From Ashinkailepas kermadecensis (Eukaryota; Arthropoda; Thecostraca; Neolepadidae): a stretch of 64,000 bases of DNA. A program made the translations under genes and the position numbers. The DNA is taken from assembly GCA_034440615.1 (NCBI GenBank), contig JAOTOM010005048.1:160001-224000 (forward strand), written 5' to 3'. Of the stretch, positions 48,582 to 59,985 are shown piece after piece. The notes beneath the pieces were generated by a model. It was given only the letters and a program-made list of their open reading frames with translations, had not been told where the DNA came from and did not search any database. The stretch's first letter is position 1. Every line of letters starts with the position of its first letter.

Positions 48582-48754
48582 GACTGGGGGATGAGTGGTC
48601 TAGGGGTAAGATGCTCGTCTAACAATCGAAAGGTTGTGGGTTCGAGTCTCACCCGTCGCTACTCTTCGCCCGCGACCAATCGGCGTGAGAGATTGGCGAC
48701 GCTACATGACTCAACGGTCGACGTGTCGTAAAACCAATAATCAACCAACCAACC
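48582..48754 (+). mobile_element. tRNA-derived SINE (copy 2) with 10-bp duplications
   Basis: 173 bp flanked by gaacagtaga (48572-48581 and 48755-48764). The head is tRNA-like: A-box gtggtctaggggtaag, B-box ggttcgagtctcacc. The body contains gaccaatcggcgtgagag and ends cgtaaaaccaataatcaacc with AACC repeats. It is the opposite-strand relative of the copy at 19635-19845. Confidence 0.92.
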
Positions 48755-49094
48755 GAACAGTAGATACTTCTCGAGGCGAGAGGGGCCCCTGGTAACTGTA
48801 TGGACCACTTGGAACCCGAAGACTCCTGCAGGAACTGGATGATCCGTGGGAGGATTAGGGCTCCCTGGAGTTTGAGGAACCCTTGGTACCTTAAAACCCA
48901 ATGAGAATTTGAAGAATTTGAGACTTCTAGGAAATTGAGCGCCCTTAGCGCTGGAGGAGACCCGGAAGTTTGAAGAGCAGCTGGAAACAAGGCTGGGCCC
49001 CTGTGGTCTGGAGGGACCTATTGATGTTGAAGGGACTCATTGAAGCTGGAGAGCCCCATTAAACTGAAGGGGATCCTTGAAGATGTTGGAGCCC

Positions 49095-49420
49095 TTCCCT
49101 TATTTGGGTGGTCCAAACACGCTGCATGTCAGACTCGTGACAGGGTGGTGCACTTGTTTCGTCAAATGTGCAATAGGCCGCACGGTCGTAGCGAGAACTT
49201 TGACGAGATCATCTAACAGGGCACACGCTGAACGCAAGCCGAAAGGAAGACGAACATCGAAGTAGTAAGCCTCGCGCCATTTGAATCCGAGGAGCCACCA
49301 CTGGTCGGGGCGGATGGACAGCAGGCGAAAGGCAGACCAATACATAGGTTTCTGAGAAAGCATGTTGTGTCGTTTTTCGAGTGTTTCTCGGATCCACGCC
49401 GGGAAGAAGGAAATAACGGA
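49095..49420 (-). pseudogene. DIRS-like reverse transcriptase fragment
   Basis: The minus strand reads SAFRLLSIRPDQWWLLGFKW then REAYYFDVRLPFGLRSACALLDDL. This is the RT segment DxxSAFRxLPxHPxDxxLLGFKW...YxDxxLPFGLRSA of DIRS/Ngaro-type tyrosine-recombinase retroelements. Sequence before and after falls out of frame, and no YVDD-type active site or recombinase was found, so only a fragment survives. Confidence 0.78.
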
Positions 49421-52400
49421 CGTGGCCGAAGAGAGCTGAGCGCCCGCTTCTACACCTCTCGTTCGGTAGAAAAGGCTGACGAGTAACGTGGTAAGGTTAG
49501 TTGTTTCATGGTGACTACCTGATCCAGATATGGATGGCTAAGTAGGAAGTAGCATCTATTTTCATCCTGCTGATAGCAAGGAATGTCACGACTTTATTTC
49601 GTCTAAAATCGCCTAATTCGTTCTTCGTTATAGCCTCATAGTTCCGTGACTTCAAATAGGGTGATTAATTTGGACGAAGTACGGGAAATTAGAATGTCGA
49701 GGTATATTTGGACGGGTTCCCTTGGAAGGATTCGATACTTTCAAGTACTAAAGATGGACCTTTTGAAAATACAGTATAGGAATTCTGGGAACATCTACAA
49801 TCTTAAGTTGGGTCCCCTCGTACGAGCCACTCCTCTCTTGGCCAATTCCTGGCTACACCCTACACTGACAAATCCAGAAGCCCGTCTTCAGCACGCTGGA
49901 AGGCGTAGGGATGGGTGTGATTTGGACAGCACAGATGTGAAGGATTGTGCAAAGTAACATGTTCCACAAGTTTCTAGATTCCGAAACAAACATGTGTTCA
50001 CACTGATCGAGAAGGTGGCATTGCATGCGCTGCAGCTGCAACACAAACTGTCGCAGCAGCAACACCATGGACGCTGCATAACCAGCAGCAGTTGATGAGC
50101 CCAAGGCCCAAATAATCAATAAATCAAGTAGCAACACCAACTTTCCTCTAAATGTATAGTACAACTTCCACGTTGCCGCACAAACTCTTCCTGGTTGCAA
50201 CACCAAAGTTTCAATCTCTAATAGCAACTTCGCGAATGATCCTGGAGATATGTCTGCTGATTTATGCCAATTTTCAGCACTCCTGTTCATTTTGGAGTAT
50301 GTGCCGTGGTGACGTCTTATAATCGACCGGGGAAACCCACGTTTGGAGACTCCTGATTCTGTGGACAACGGCGAGGAAACATTGTTGAAGTTGGGCCAAA
50401 TTATGGACGGCCCAGAATTTGGCAGAATCGTGAAACGTTCATAATCGTGTGCATCAAGACAGCCCCACGCCCAGCCCACAGTCCGTTTCTGTGCATTGAG
50501 CCACACCAAAGTTTTCAAACTTCTCCACCCATGCCATTGCCACCTTCAGAATTCCATTGCATGCGGTACATTCACGCTCCGAAAGAAAAACAAGCTAGAG
50601 AAAAACACAATATTGGTTTATCAAGGAACTATAAGAAATAATATCCTAAAATGATCGGGTCCACCCGTCGATTCTGGATACTTACGGGCGAAGTGTCTGC
50701 ACCTTATACCTATTTCTCAAGTTAGAGGTGCTTCTAGATGGTTATTCATCTGATGCTTAGTTCACCACGGCCAACACACCGAACTAGCCACTCACAAAAC
50801 ATCGCGACACCAACAAAACCAACCACAATTTCAAACACTTAAGCCAACACACACCGACAGTGAACAACGTCCAATGGAACACACATGGACTGAGCAGGCA
50901 CTAGCATGAATTCAAACGGTACGCACTTCAATCAGATTACACAGCACCATGCATTTCAGAAACATACTTCAGTCCCACTTTGCCACACCAGTTCAACGTA
51001 TCACAATACACTCTATACAGAAGGGACACACAACACACATATAGCAAGCGGTGTGTGGTGTGGTATACGCGTGAACTGGTGGTGGGGTTGGGGGGAGAGG
51101 GAGAAGGGGCAGCGCTCCCATCCCAAACTTGTTGAGTGCAGGGGAATAAAACAAGTTGCCGATTTATTTGAACTTAACGATACGGACAGGCAATTTCATC
51201 CGGATTTGTAACATCATCCGCCCAGAATCCTCCCCGGGAGGCCTTTTTCGTGGTACAATGTATGAGTAAGCAAAACGAGCAGTGGTGGGTCTACATATGC
51301 TGTTGCGCCCCAGATGCTGCTTTCAGAGTGCATCTGCATCTACCTCAGCATTGCCAGAGGTAAGGATTGCATGTTCAGTTCAAATCCCGGCAACGAATGC
51401 CTGACACTTGCAAGGGCCGATGTCAGTATGGCCTGGGAGTGTTGCCCTTCGTAGGGGAGACCGGATCTAGTTGATACACGGGATGGTTGATACAACAGCG
51501 TTTACTCCAAAATCATGAAGCCGGTTTCCATGACTATCACACATGTTGCTACTGGCACCCTCTTCTCGCGGCAAAAACATGCGCAAGTCCTTTCGACGGG
51601 AGGCTGCCGAATGGTGACGATATGATATATTTTTACAGCGAAAGCAAAATGTCAATGTATGTGTTTCGCCCTAAATTTCTAATTAGTCGCCCACTTGCTA
51701 GCTTTTTAGGTGTATGTTATCATTACCATGTTATCTTAGCTTTGCAGCGGTGAAATGCTTTTATCGTTTGCCGCTACACCGTGCTCGCAATGTTTTATAA
51801 CATGTTGCATCCCGCACCAGAAAACCTGCGGGGCAAATTGATACAGCCTACATGAACGCAATCAGCCTGTATCAGCATCAGCATGTACCAACCTTTTGTG
51901 GGCTGGTAATGAAATAACATAACCACAGAATTGCCTATCTGTATTAAGATGTTTCCTAACACTGCTTTCAGGTGATCGCATTCAATATTTCTACCGGAAT
52001 TTCTCAGCAGACGGAAATCACGGAACGAAGGAAGAGGTGCAACTATGCAATGAACGTCCGCGCCCTCTATAAATGACATACACAATGAGCTATGGTCAGC
52101 TAGGACTCAAACCTGTATTATTACTGCAAGTGTGAAATATGAACCTTTCAGAAAGCGTAAACTAATGCCACCTATAGATAATCTATATTATTTAATTTAC
52201 ATTTCATCAACTTACCACATGGTCAGTTGCACCTTACTCCTATAGTGGAGTAAGTTGATGAACCGGTAGTTGCGCGATGTATGAAAGCCAAGATAATGCG
52301 ACGAAAAAATTATTATAGGGGATGATACTAGAATGTTTAGGCTTGGCGTATGTGTAGGTATCCCCTCGCTATCCTTCCAAAGTGATGAGTTATTGAGTTT

Positions 52401-55195
52401 CGCCAAAATTGTATGAACTAGACCCGGCCTCCCCTATGGCAACTGCATTCATGAACAGGGAGACTGTCGCACATTCTAGTTCTGCCGTTATTTGCCTTCG
52501 TTGGTTTCTCAAACGTGGCGTGGTGGTTAAAACGCTGACGTATGGTACCAGAGGCGACTGCGTTTCACACTATAATGTCCTAGTGTAATTCAACTATACG
52601 TCAGCAAACAGCCTGTGTGGTGTCCTCATTCAGACTCAACTATGTGCATGGTGTCACTGGGGGGTAGTGCTATTATTCTAAGGATGCTTACCCGGATATC
52701 CGCAAGTTATCGCCAGAATCAACATGCAATCCCATGGGTGGGTAATTCCTAATGTCCGACATCCTCTTCACACGCATACGCGAAAGCATTCCTAGTTAAG
52801 GTTGCAATCATCCGCTGATTCATGATATCAAGATCCCGGTGTCTGCCGCTAGAACACGTTTTAACTCACACGCATCGGTGCACAAGTGCTCGACACATAT
52901 TCACAGCCCAGCCCACAGCCAGGGGCCAGTCCAGCCATCAGTCGGAGCTATTGTTGTAGCACTCACAGCCGAGTGCTGGTGCGACGACTTGTTCCGTTAC
53001 CCCTGCTAGTTTCAGAAAAAGCACCGCTCCAAGGTCGGCGCCATATCGTGCAGTGAAATGCTTTGCTGTGCGCTTTCATATCGGTCTTGCGGCGATTTCT
53101 CTAGACGGAACCGGTCCTCCAATGTCAGATCAAGGGCAGACGTCTGAACATTGGCAGCTGGCCAGCCGGGGCCTGCAGGCTGTGACGTCACGAAGCCTGA
53201 CTCGGTTCGGCACAGACGACAGCTTACACTAAATTTAGGAAGCCACACAGCAGCCATTCGGGGAGGGTGCGAGAGCGGAGGGGATAAGAGCGAACCCGAG
53301 GCGATGTGCGGTGGGAATAGCTTCTCCCAGACTACAAAGGAGGAGAGTACCATTTCGTCCCTTCACATGGCTCATTGGAGTTTCTTAACACCGCTGAGCG
53401 CCTTAGCAGGCGACGCCTGAGAACCTCCTGAAGCTTCAAGTGTGTCAAGGAGCGCCAGAAACCCCCGCAGTATTTTTATAGCTCCACCCACATGTGATGG
53501 GCACCAATCAGTCTTACGATATTTCACTCTCTGTTCGTGTCTGATGCTCGATAGCATTACCCAACATTGTGGCATGGCTGCTACACAGATAAAAACACTA
53601 TAACTCGAAAACTCAAGGATTATAGTTATAAATTGGGGCCCTTTTCTCCAGACCATCACGCAAGAAAAGGTCTCGGGAAGCATTCGTCCCCTCACAAACT
53701 GCGACAGGAAGAGCAGCTGCGTTAATGCATGAAACCATAGAGGCCTAGCAAAGCTGTTCTCAACTTCAACTGTAGCTGCGGCGATCCCTGTTCACAAATC
53801 TTCTCGAACAACCAGAATCGAAGGAGCTTGTGGAAAATAAATGGAAGAGGCAAGAGTCAAAGGAGGTAGCCAAAAAAAACTTGAGCTTCAGACAAAATAG
53901 CATTGTGAATAAAAACTTCTTTTTTTCCTTCAATTTTTTTTCTTCAAAAAACAAAATTGGTCAATTTTGGTTCAGTAAAATGTCTGGGTAAAATGGCATG
54001 ACAGACGCCCACAAACTCAAGGGCAAAGGAAGTTCGTTGCCCACTGAACACCAGCAAAACCACTTATCTTAGGTATTAAAATGAAGAAAAAAGTTAAACG
54101 AGTATCACCCTCATCGTGCATCAATCACCAACCAGTGGTAGAAACCTAATCGAGTAGCTGAAGTCACGTAAACAAATAACATCACAATGTTATTTGTGTA
54201 CAGTACTACGCACTGGGTATTGTCCGCATCTTCATACTGCACTGATTCCTCTGGCATAACTTCCTATCAGGCTGATGAAACGCGTTTGATGAGGCTCAAT
54301 GGCTCACACGAAAACGCATCTGTTTAGGATAAAGGGCGAGATATCAGCAGAGTGCACGTGACCACAAATAACCGCCGAAATTCCCCCAACAATGCTGTTT
54401 ACTTTCCTGAATCGCTCGTATCAGCGTGAATATTTCTTCGTATCTCTTGCTGGAGCACTAATCACAAGAGATGAGAACGTGTCACAAATCACAATCACAA
54501 AACGTGATGAACCTATGGCCAAGTGTGTCACTTTGTGAAATTGGGGGACAATTGATGGCTTTGATATCATTCTTCTCCGAAGAGGGCTGCAATCGGCTGA
54601 AAAAAACTCGCTGAGCGCGGGTGGAGAAAATCAATGACTGGGGGAGGGGGCAAATTAATAATTGGTGGGGGACAGTTGCCCCCCCCTTAGTGCATACAAA
54701 GTAACACCCCGGTCTATGTCTCAACTGCAAACTTTGTACCTGAATAAGATTCCTATAATTACGCACGCAGCTCGAAGAAATTGGAAACTAAAAATTGCAA
54801 TTGCAATAGCCTAGTCACCGGGTATAGTGTTCCACATTTTCGGACACCAAAATCAAGAATCTATTACGTGTGAGGACGAAGCCCACTCTCATGTCCATCC
54901 GAAACAGTTCGTACGAGCGGCCCGGCCCAACGCGACCTGCAATGGCAGGCGGTTTACAGAGTGAAAATGGCGGCGGTGACAGTAACGCCGCGTCCATAGT
55001 TCCAAAACGCCAGCATTACTCACTCGACCAATTGTTTTCATTTACAATTACTCTCTGTTCTCGTCCCCCACGTACAACTCGGCCATCCCATGATTCCCTT
55101 ACTTGCTTGTCGTTTGTATGTAGTACATCACAAACACATTTATCAAAAGAGCATTCACACTGAACTCGAAAGCACTAGGAAAATCCGCATGCAAC
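49421..55195. other. Largely unassigned 5.8-kb region
   Basis: The longest non-repetitive frame (minus, 49853-50518, 221 codons) has no recognisable domain. 51330-51420 and 52510-52575 contain tRNA-like A/B-box traces (gtggttaaaacgctgac at 52522), probably SINE relics. 52900-53350 is CpG-richer, with a TGACGTCA at 53183 and a minus-strand frame MAAVWLPKFSVSCRLCRTES; 54905-55005 is CpG-rich with atggcggcgg. Either could be a promoter with a first exon, not proven. Confidence 0.4.
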
Positions 55196-55885
55196 GTGCC
55201 CAGCTCAGTGTATCAGATATGGCTGCCCAGCTCAGTGTATCAGATATGGCTGCCCAGCTCAGTGTTATCAGATATGGCTGCCCAGCTCGGTGTTATCAGA
55301 TATGGCTGCCCAGCTCAGTGTATCAGATATCGCTGCCCAGCTCAGTGTTATCAGATATGGCTGCCCGGCTCAGTGTTATCAGATATGGCTGCCCAGCTCA
55401 GTGTATCAGATATGGCTGCCCAGCTCAGTGTTATCAGATATGGCTGCCCAGCTCGGTGTTATCAGATATGGCTGCCCAGCTCAGTGTATCAGATATCGCT
55501 GCCCAGCTCAGTGTTATCAGATATGGCTGCCCAGCTCAGTGTATCAGATATGGCTGCCCAGCTCAGTGTTATCAGATATGGCTGCCCAGCTCAGTGTTAT
55601 CAGATATGGCTGCCCAGCTCAGTGTATCAGATATGGCTGCCCAGCTCAGTGTATCCGACATGGCTGCCCAGCTCAGTGTATCAGATATGGCTGCCCGGCT
55701 CAGTGTTATCAGATATGGCTGCCCAGCTCGGTGTATCAGATATGGCTGCCCAGCTCAGTGTATCAGATATGGCTGCCCAGCTCAGTGTATCAGGTATGGC
55801 TGCCCAGCTCAGTGTTATCAGATATGGCTGCCCAGCTCAGTGTATCAGATATGGCTGCCCAGCTCAGTGTATCAGATATGGCTGC
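55196..55885. repeat. 27/28-bp minisatellite, ~25 copies
   Basis: Units ctgcccagctcagtgtatca plus gatatgg. Copies are 27 bp (gtgtatcag) or 28 bp (gtgttatcag), so the reading frame shifts with each long unit, yet all three plus frames stay open. The frames are not believed to be a gene. Confidence 0.96.
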
Positions 55886-57150
55886 CAAGTGTGTGACAGG
55901 AAAGACGTAAGATCAGTGGCACACAACCAATGCTTGGGAACCACGTTGACTAGCTGATGCAATCCATTGCGTGGTAACACAAACATTTCAAAATACTTGT
56001 GCGCAACGAAGGAGAAGTAGAACTGAATTGAAATTTGAAGTTCATTTCTGGACCCTTTATTACGACTGGCGAGATGCTTGCTCCAACCGACTGACCTCGA
56101 AATCCACCACGGAATAGGGAAGACGTGGATAATTCTCCAAGAGGAGAACAAACAGCACGTCGGCGCAATCATGTAGGACAAAGGACCGTAAACCATATGG
56201 ACGTTTTCAATGGCGATCACGCTGAGCAGCTTGTTGACGTTGTCTTCTGATAGGCTAGGATAGCCTACCACGAGGAGTAAGTCTGATAAATTTGCCGACA
56301 TACCCTAGTTAAACGATTAAAAAAAACCTTTAACGGGCCACGGGGCCCGCTTCAACGGGCTTTTTAGTTAAAAATATACCGGAACCGTTTTGGATTAGTA
56401 CCAAAGTATCTGGAAGACTGCATCGGTAGCCCATAACCCGTGTAACAAACGCCAGTTACACCCCAACATTGCGATAGCTTATCACAAAAGTATCTATTCA
56501 CGACTAACTGCATTCACTCACAGCTGCCTGTTTCAATCGAAGCGTCCGTTTTGTAGCTATGTTGTGTGGTTCTGTGTGGCCCGCTTTGTGTTTCATGGCT
56601 ACCGCGCGGATTTGTCTTCTGTGAAACAACAAGAATTTAGTTTCGCCTGGCAGCTTCCACTAATCCATAGAGCATTAGCACTGGCCCTACCTTGTAGAGG
56701 GCACTTGCCCCCCCCTCCCCTCAATGCTGTCTATCCCGTGGCGCCATACAAACTCCATGTCGTACGATCCTCATGCTAACAACGTAATGAACCAGACCAC
56801 CACGGACTCCATCAAGCCATGAAGAATATCTCAACACTGATAAAAACAATTAGCACCTCAGTTACTTGAAGCAATCTTCTTTCATGAAGTAGATTAGAGG
56901 GGGCTTCCAGAACGCCTCTAGGAGGGTTCTACGCCATGCATGACGTATAACTCTCCAAGAAGGGGTCCCGGAACCTTCTTGAATATATTTCATTGAAGAA
57001 GAGTGTGCTTCAGTTGTAACGGGGGTACTAATTATTTTTTATCTGGAAAGGGATGGCAGACTGTGCGTGAATGAGTCAGCAAAACATAATCACTGATAAT
57101 ACAAGGTTCTACTTCATCAGACAACGGAAAGAGACATTCACGACCTGGAG
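55886..57150. other. Unassigned; C-rich repeat remnant
   Basis: No gene. 56690-56740 contains gggcacttgcccccccctcc then caatgctgtctat, repeated at about 61646-61680, so a short dispersed element. A GC-rich hairpin-like stretch (cgggccacggggcccg) is near 56334. Confidence 0.45.
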
Positions 57151-57335
57151 CGCAGCCATGGTTTTCTTAATGGAGGGGGGGGGGGCGATACAAAATGTGA
57201 TGAAACAGAGACCACTTTCGGCTCGCGAAGCACACTGAACATTTAGTTTTGCTTGGTGGCAATCTCCGAATTTCAGTGTATTTTTGGTTGCAATGGTGGC
57301 GGCCCCTTCCCATCCTTGGCTGCGCCTCTGTTCAA
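57150..57335. mobile_element. Possible ~180-bp MITE
   Basis: ggagcgcagccatgg at 57150 and, on the opposite strand, gaggcgcagccaagg ending near 57333 form imperfect terminal inverted repeats; a long G-run follows the left end. No target duplication established. Confidence 0.45.
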
Positions 57336-57619
57336 GACACATTGAACGAAGCAACTGTATCGTGGTGATCCGATGACAGCACGTTCCGCCTGGGATGGGT
57401 CATCGCCCCTCCCCTCCCTCCCCAACGTCATGGGGATCTGGTGACAACACAACCCGCGTGGGATGGCTGACCACCTCTGACGGCATGGTCATCTGGTGAC
57501 AATATTCTCCGCCGGTACATCCCTGGCCGACACTTAGTCATCGAGTCGCTGCTGCCACGTACTGCTAAAAAAACCGAGTGTCATGTGCATCGACAAATCT
57601 GCTGGAGCGTGCTGAGTTT

Positions 57620-58310
57620 CTACCGAACGTCGGGCGTGCCCGCTGCCCGTGATGGTCTAACATCCATCGTGATCATCTAACGTCGGGAGTGTTCGCTGTC
57701 CGTGATAACCCAACGCCCACCGTAACCATCTAACGTCCATCGTGATCATTTAACGTCTGGCGTGCCTGTTGTCCGTGACATATAACGTCCACTGTGATCA
57801 TCTAACGTCTGACGTGGTCGCTGTCAGTGATAACCTAACGTCCACCGTAACCATCTAACGTCCATCGTGATCATTTAACGTCTGGCGTGCCTGTTGTCCG
57901 TGACATATAACGTCCATCGTGATCATCTAACGTCTGACGTGGTAGCTGTCCGTGATAACCTAACGTACATCGTAGCCATCTAACGTCCATCGTGATGATC
58001 CAACGTCTGGCGTGCTCGCTGTCTGTGATGATCTAACGTTCATCGTGATCATCTAACGTCGGGTGTGCTCGCTGTCCGTGATGATCTAACGTTCATCGTG
58101 ATCATCTAACGTCGGGTGTGCTCGCTGTCCGTGATGATCTAATGTCCATCGTGATCATCTAACGTCTGGCGTGCCTGCTGTCCGTGATGATCTAACGTCC
58201 ACCGCGATCACCTAACGTCGGGCGCGCCCGCTGTCCGTAATCATCTAATGTCCATCGTGACCATCTAGCATCGCGCGTGGCCACTGCGCAGTGCTCATGA
58301 CCATCTGACG
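57620..58310. repeat. Compound minisatellite (taacgtc... family)
   Basis: Alternating blocks around atctaacgtccatcgtgatc and gcgtgctcgctgtccgtgat recur with varying order, giving a higher-order pattern (two identical long blocks at about 57690-57800 and 57815-57925, and again near 58025-58140). Confidence 0.9.
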
Positions 58311-58555
58311 TCCAGCGATCCTCCGACAAGCCAGAATCCGCCGTGATCAGTAACGGTTTCGAGCCGGAGATGGACGCCCGACAATGAAGATTCCCTCCGG
58401 GGCGATGCTGTCGGGCAGTCGACAGCACAGCACCACCATGACCGCGTGCAGTTCGAACTCCAGCATGACCGTCTTCGTACCTTCACCCAGCTCCGGTCCC
58501 TGCTGCTGACGCAACGATAACCTGCCAGGTTGCTGACGGTGACGAGCGGCACAGA

Positions 58556-59985
58556 CAACTCCACCATGAGCTCCACCCCACCTCTATCGTGTCATAACCA
58601 CACAGACATCTCCACTATCAGCTCCACCCCACCTCTATCGTGTCAGAACCACACAGACATCTCCACCATCAGCTCCACCCCACCTCTATCGTGTCAGAAC
58701 CACACAGGCAACTCCACCATCAGCTCCACCCCACCTCTATCGTGTCAGAACCACACAGGCAACTCCACTATCAGCTCCACCCCACCTCTATCGTGTCAGA
58801 ACCACACAGACATCTCCACTATCAGCTCCACTCCACCTCTATCGTGTCAGAACCACACAGGCAACTCCACGATCAGCTCCACCCCACCTCTATCGTGTCA
58901 GAACCACACAGGCAACTCCACCACCAGCTCCACCCCACCTCTATCGTGTCAGAACCACACAGGAAACTCCACCACCAGCTCCACCCCACCTCTATCGAGT
59001 CAGAACCACACAGACATCTCCACCCGACCCTATCGTATCAGAACTCCACCACCAGCTCCACCCCACCTCTATCGTGTCAGAACCACACAGACATCTCCAC
59101 CATCAACTCCACCCCACCTCTATCGTGTCAGAACCACACAGGCAACTCCACCATCAGCTCCACCCCACCTCTATCGTGTCAGAACCACACAGGCAACTCC
59201 ACCATCAGCTCCACCCCACCTCTATCGTGTCAGAACCACACAGGCAACTCCACTATCAGCTCCACCCCACCTCTATCGTGTCAGAACCACACAGACATCT
59301 CCACTATCAGCTCCACTCCACCTCTATCGTGTCAGAACCACACAGGCAACTCCACCACCAGCTCCACCCCACCTCTATCGTGTCAGAACCACACAGACAA
59401 CTCCACCACCAGCTCCACCCCACCTCTATCGAGTCAGAACCACACAGACATCTCCACTATCAGCTCCACCCCACCTCTATCGTGTCAGAACCACACAGGC
59501 AAATCCACCATCAGCTCCACCCCACCTCTATCGTGTCAGAACCACACAGACATCTCCACCCGACCCTAGCGTATCAGAACTGCACAGGCAACTCCACCAC
59601 CAGCTCCACCCCACCTCTATCGTGTCAGAACCACACAGGCAACTCCACCACCAGCTCCACCCCACCTCTATCGTGTCAGAACCACACAGGCAACTCCACC
59701 ATCAGCTCCACCCCACCTCTATCGTGTCAGAACCACACAGACATCTCCACCACACCTCTATCGAGTCAGAACCACACAGGCAACTCCACCATCAGCTCCA
59801 ACCCACCTCTATCGTGTCATAACCACACAGGCAACTCCACCATCAGCTCCACCCCACCTCTATCGTGTCAGAACCACACAGGCAACTCCACCACCAGCTC
59901 CACCCCACCTCTATCGAGTCAGAACCACACAGGCAACTCCGCTAACAGCTCCACTCCACCTCTACTGCGTTAGAGCCACACAGGC
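58556..59985. repeat. 51-bp minisatellite, ~28 copies
   Basis: Unit of 51 bp (17 codons) starting ctccaccatcagctccaccc; a few shorter copies occur (near 59030, 59560 and 59750). Because 51 is a multiple of 3, plus frames are open for up to 430 codons, one reading NSTISSTPPLSCQNHTG. Open frames in more than one register argue that the repeat, not a protein, explains them. Confidence 0.96.

Noticed and set aside
48582..48660. A functional tRNA gene
   Set aside because: The tRNA-like part is followed by a conserved SINE body, AACC tail and target duplications, so it is a SINE head.
49853..50518. 221-codon minus-strand frame
   Set aside because: No recognisable domain or splice context; composition includes repeated ttgcaacac words. 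Kept only as an unassigned mention.
53012..53353. First exon with a ZAD-like CRLC motif
   Set aside because: CxxC alone is not enough; downstream sequence does not follow the ZAD pattern and no donor is clear.
55090..55957. Overlapping 200-270-codon frames
   Set aside because: All three plus frames are open over the 27/28-bp minisatellite; no start context or domain.
56290..56370. Bacterial-type terminator hairpin
   Set aside because: GC stem with a T-run is imperfect and the context is a eukaryotic genome.
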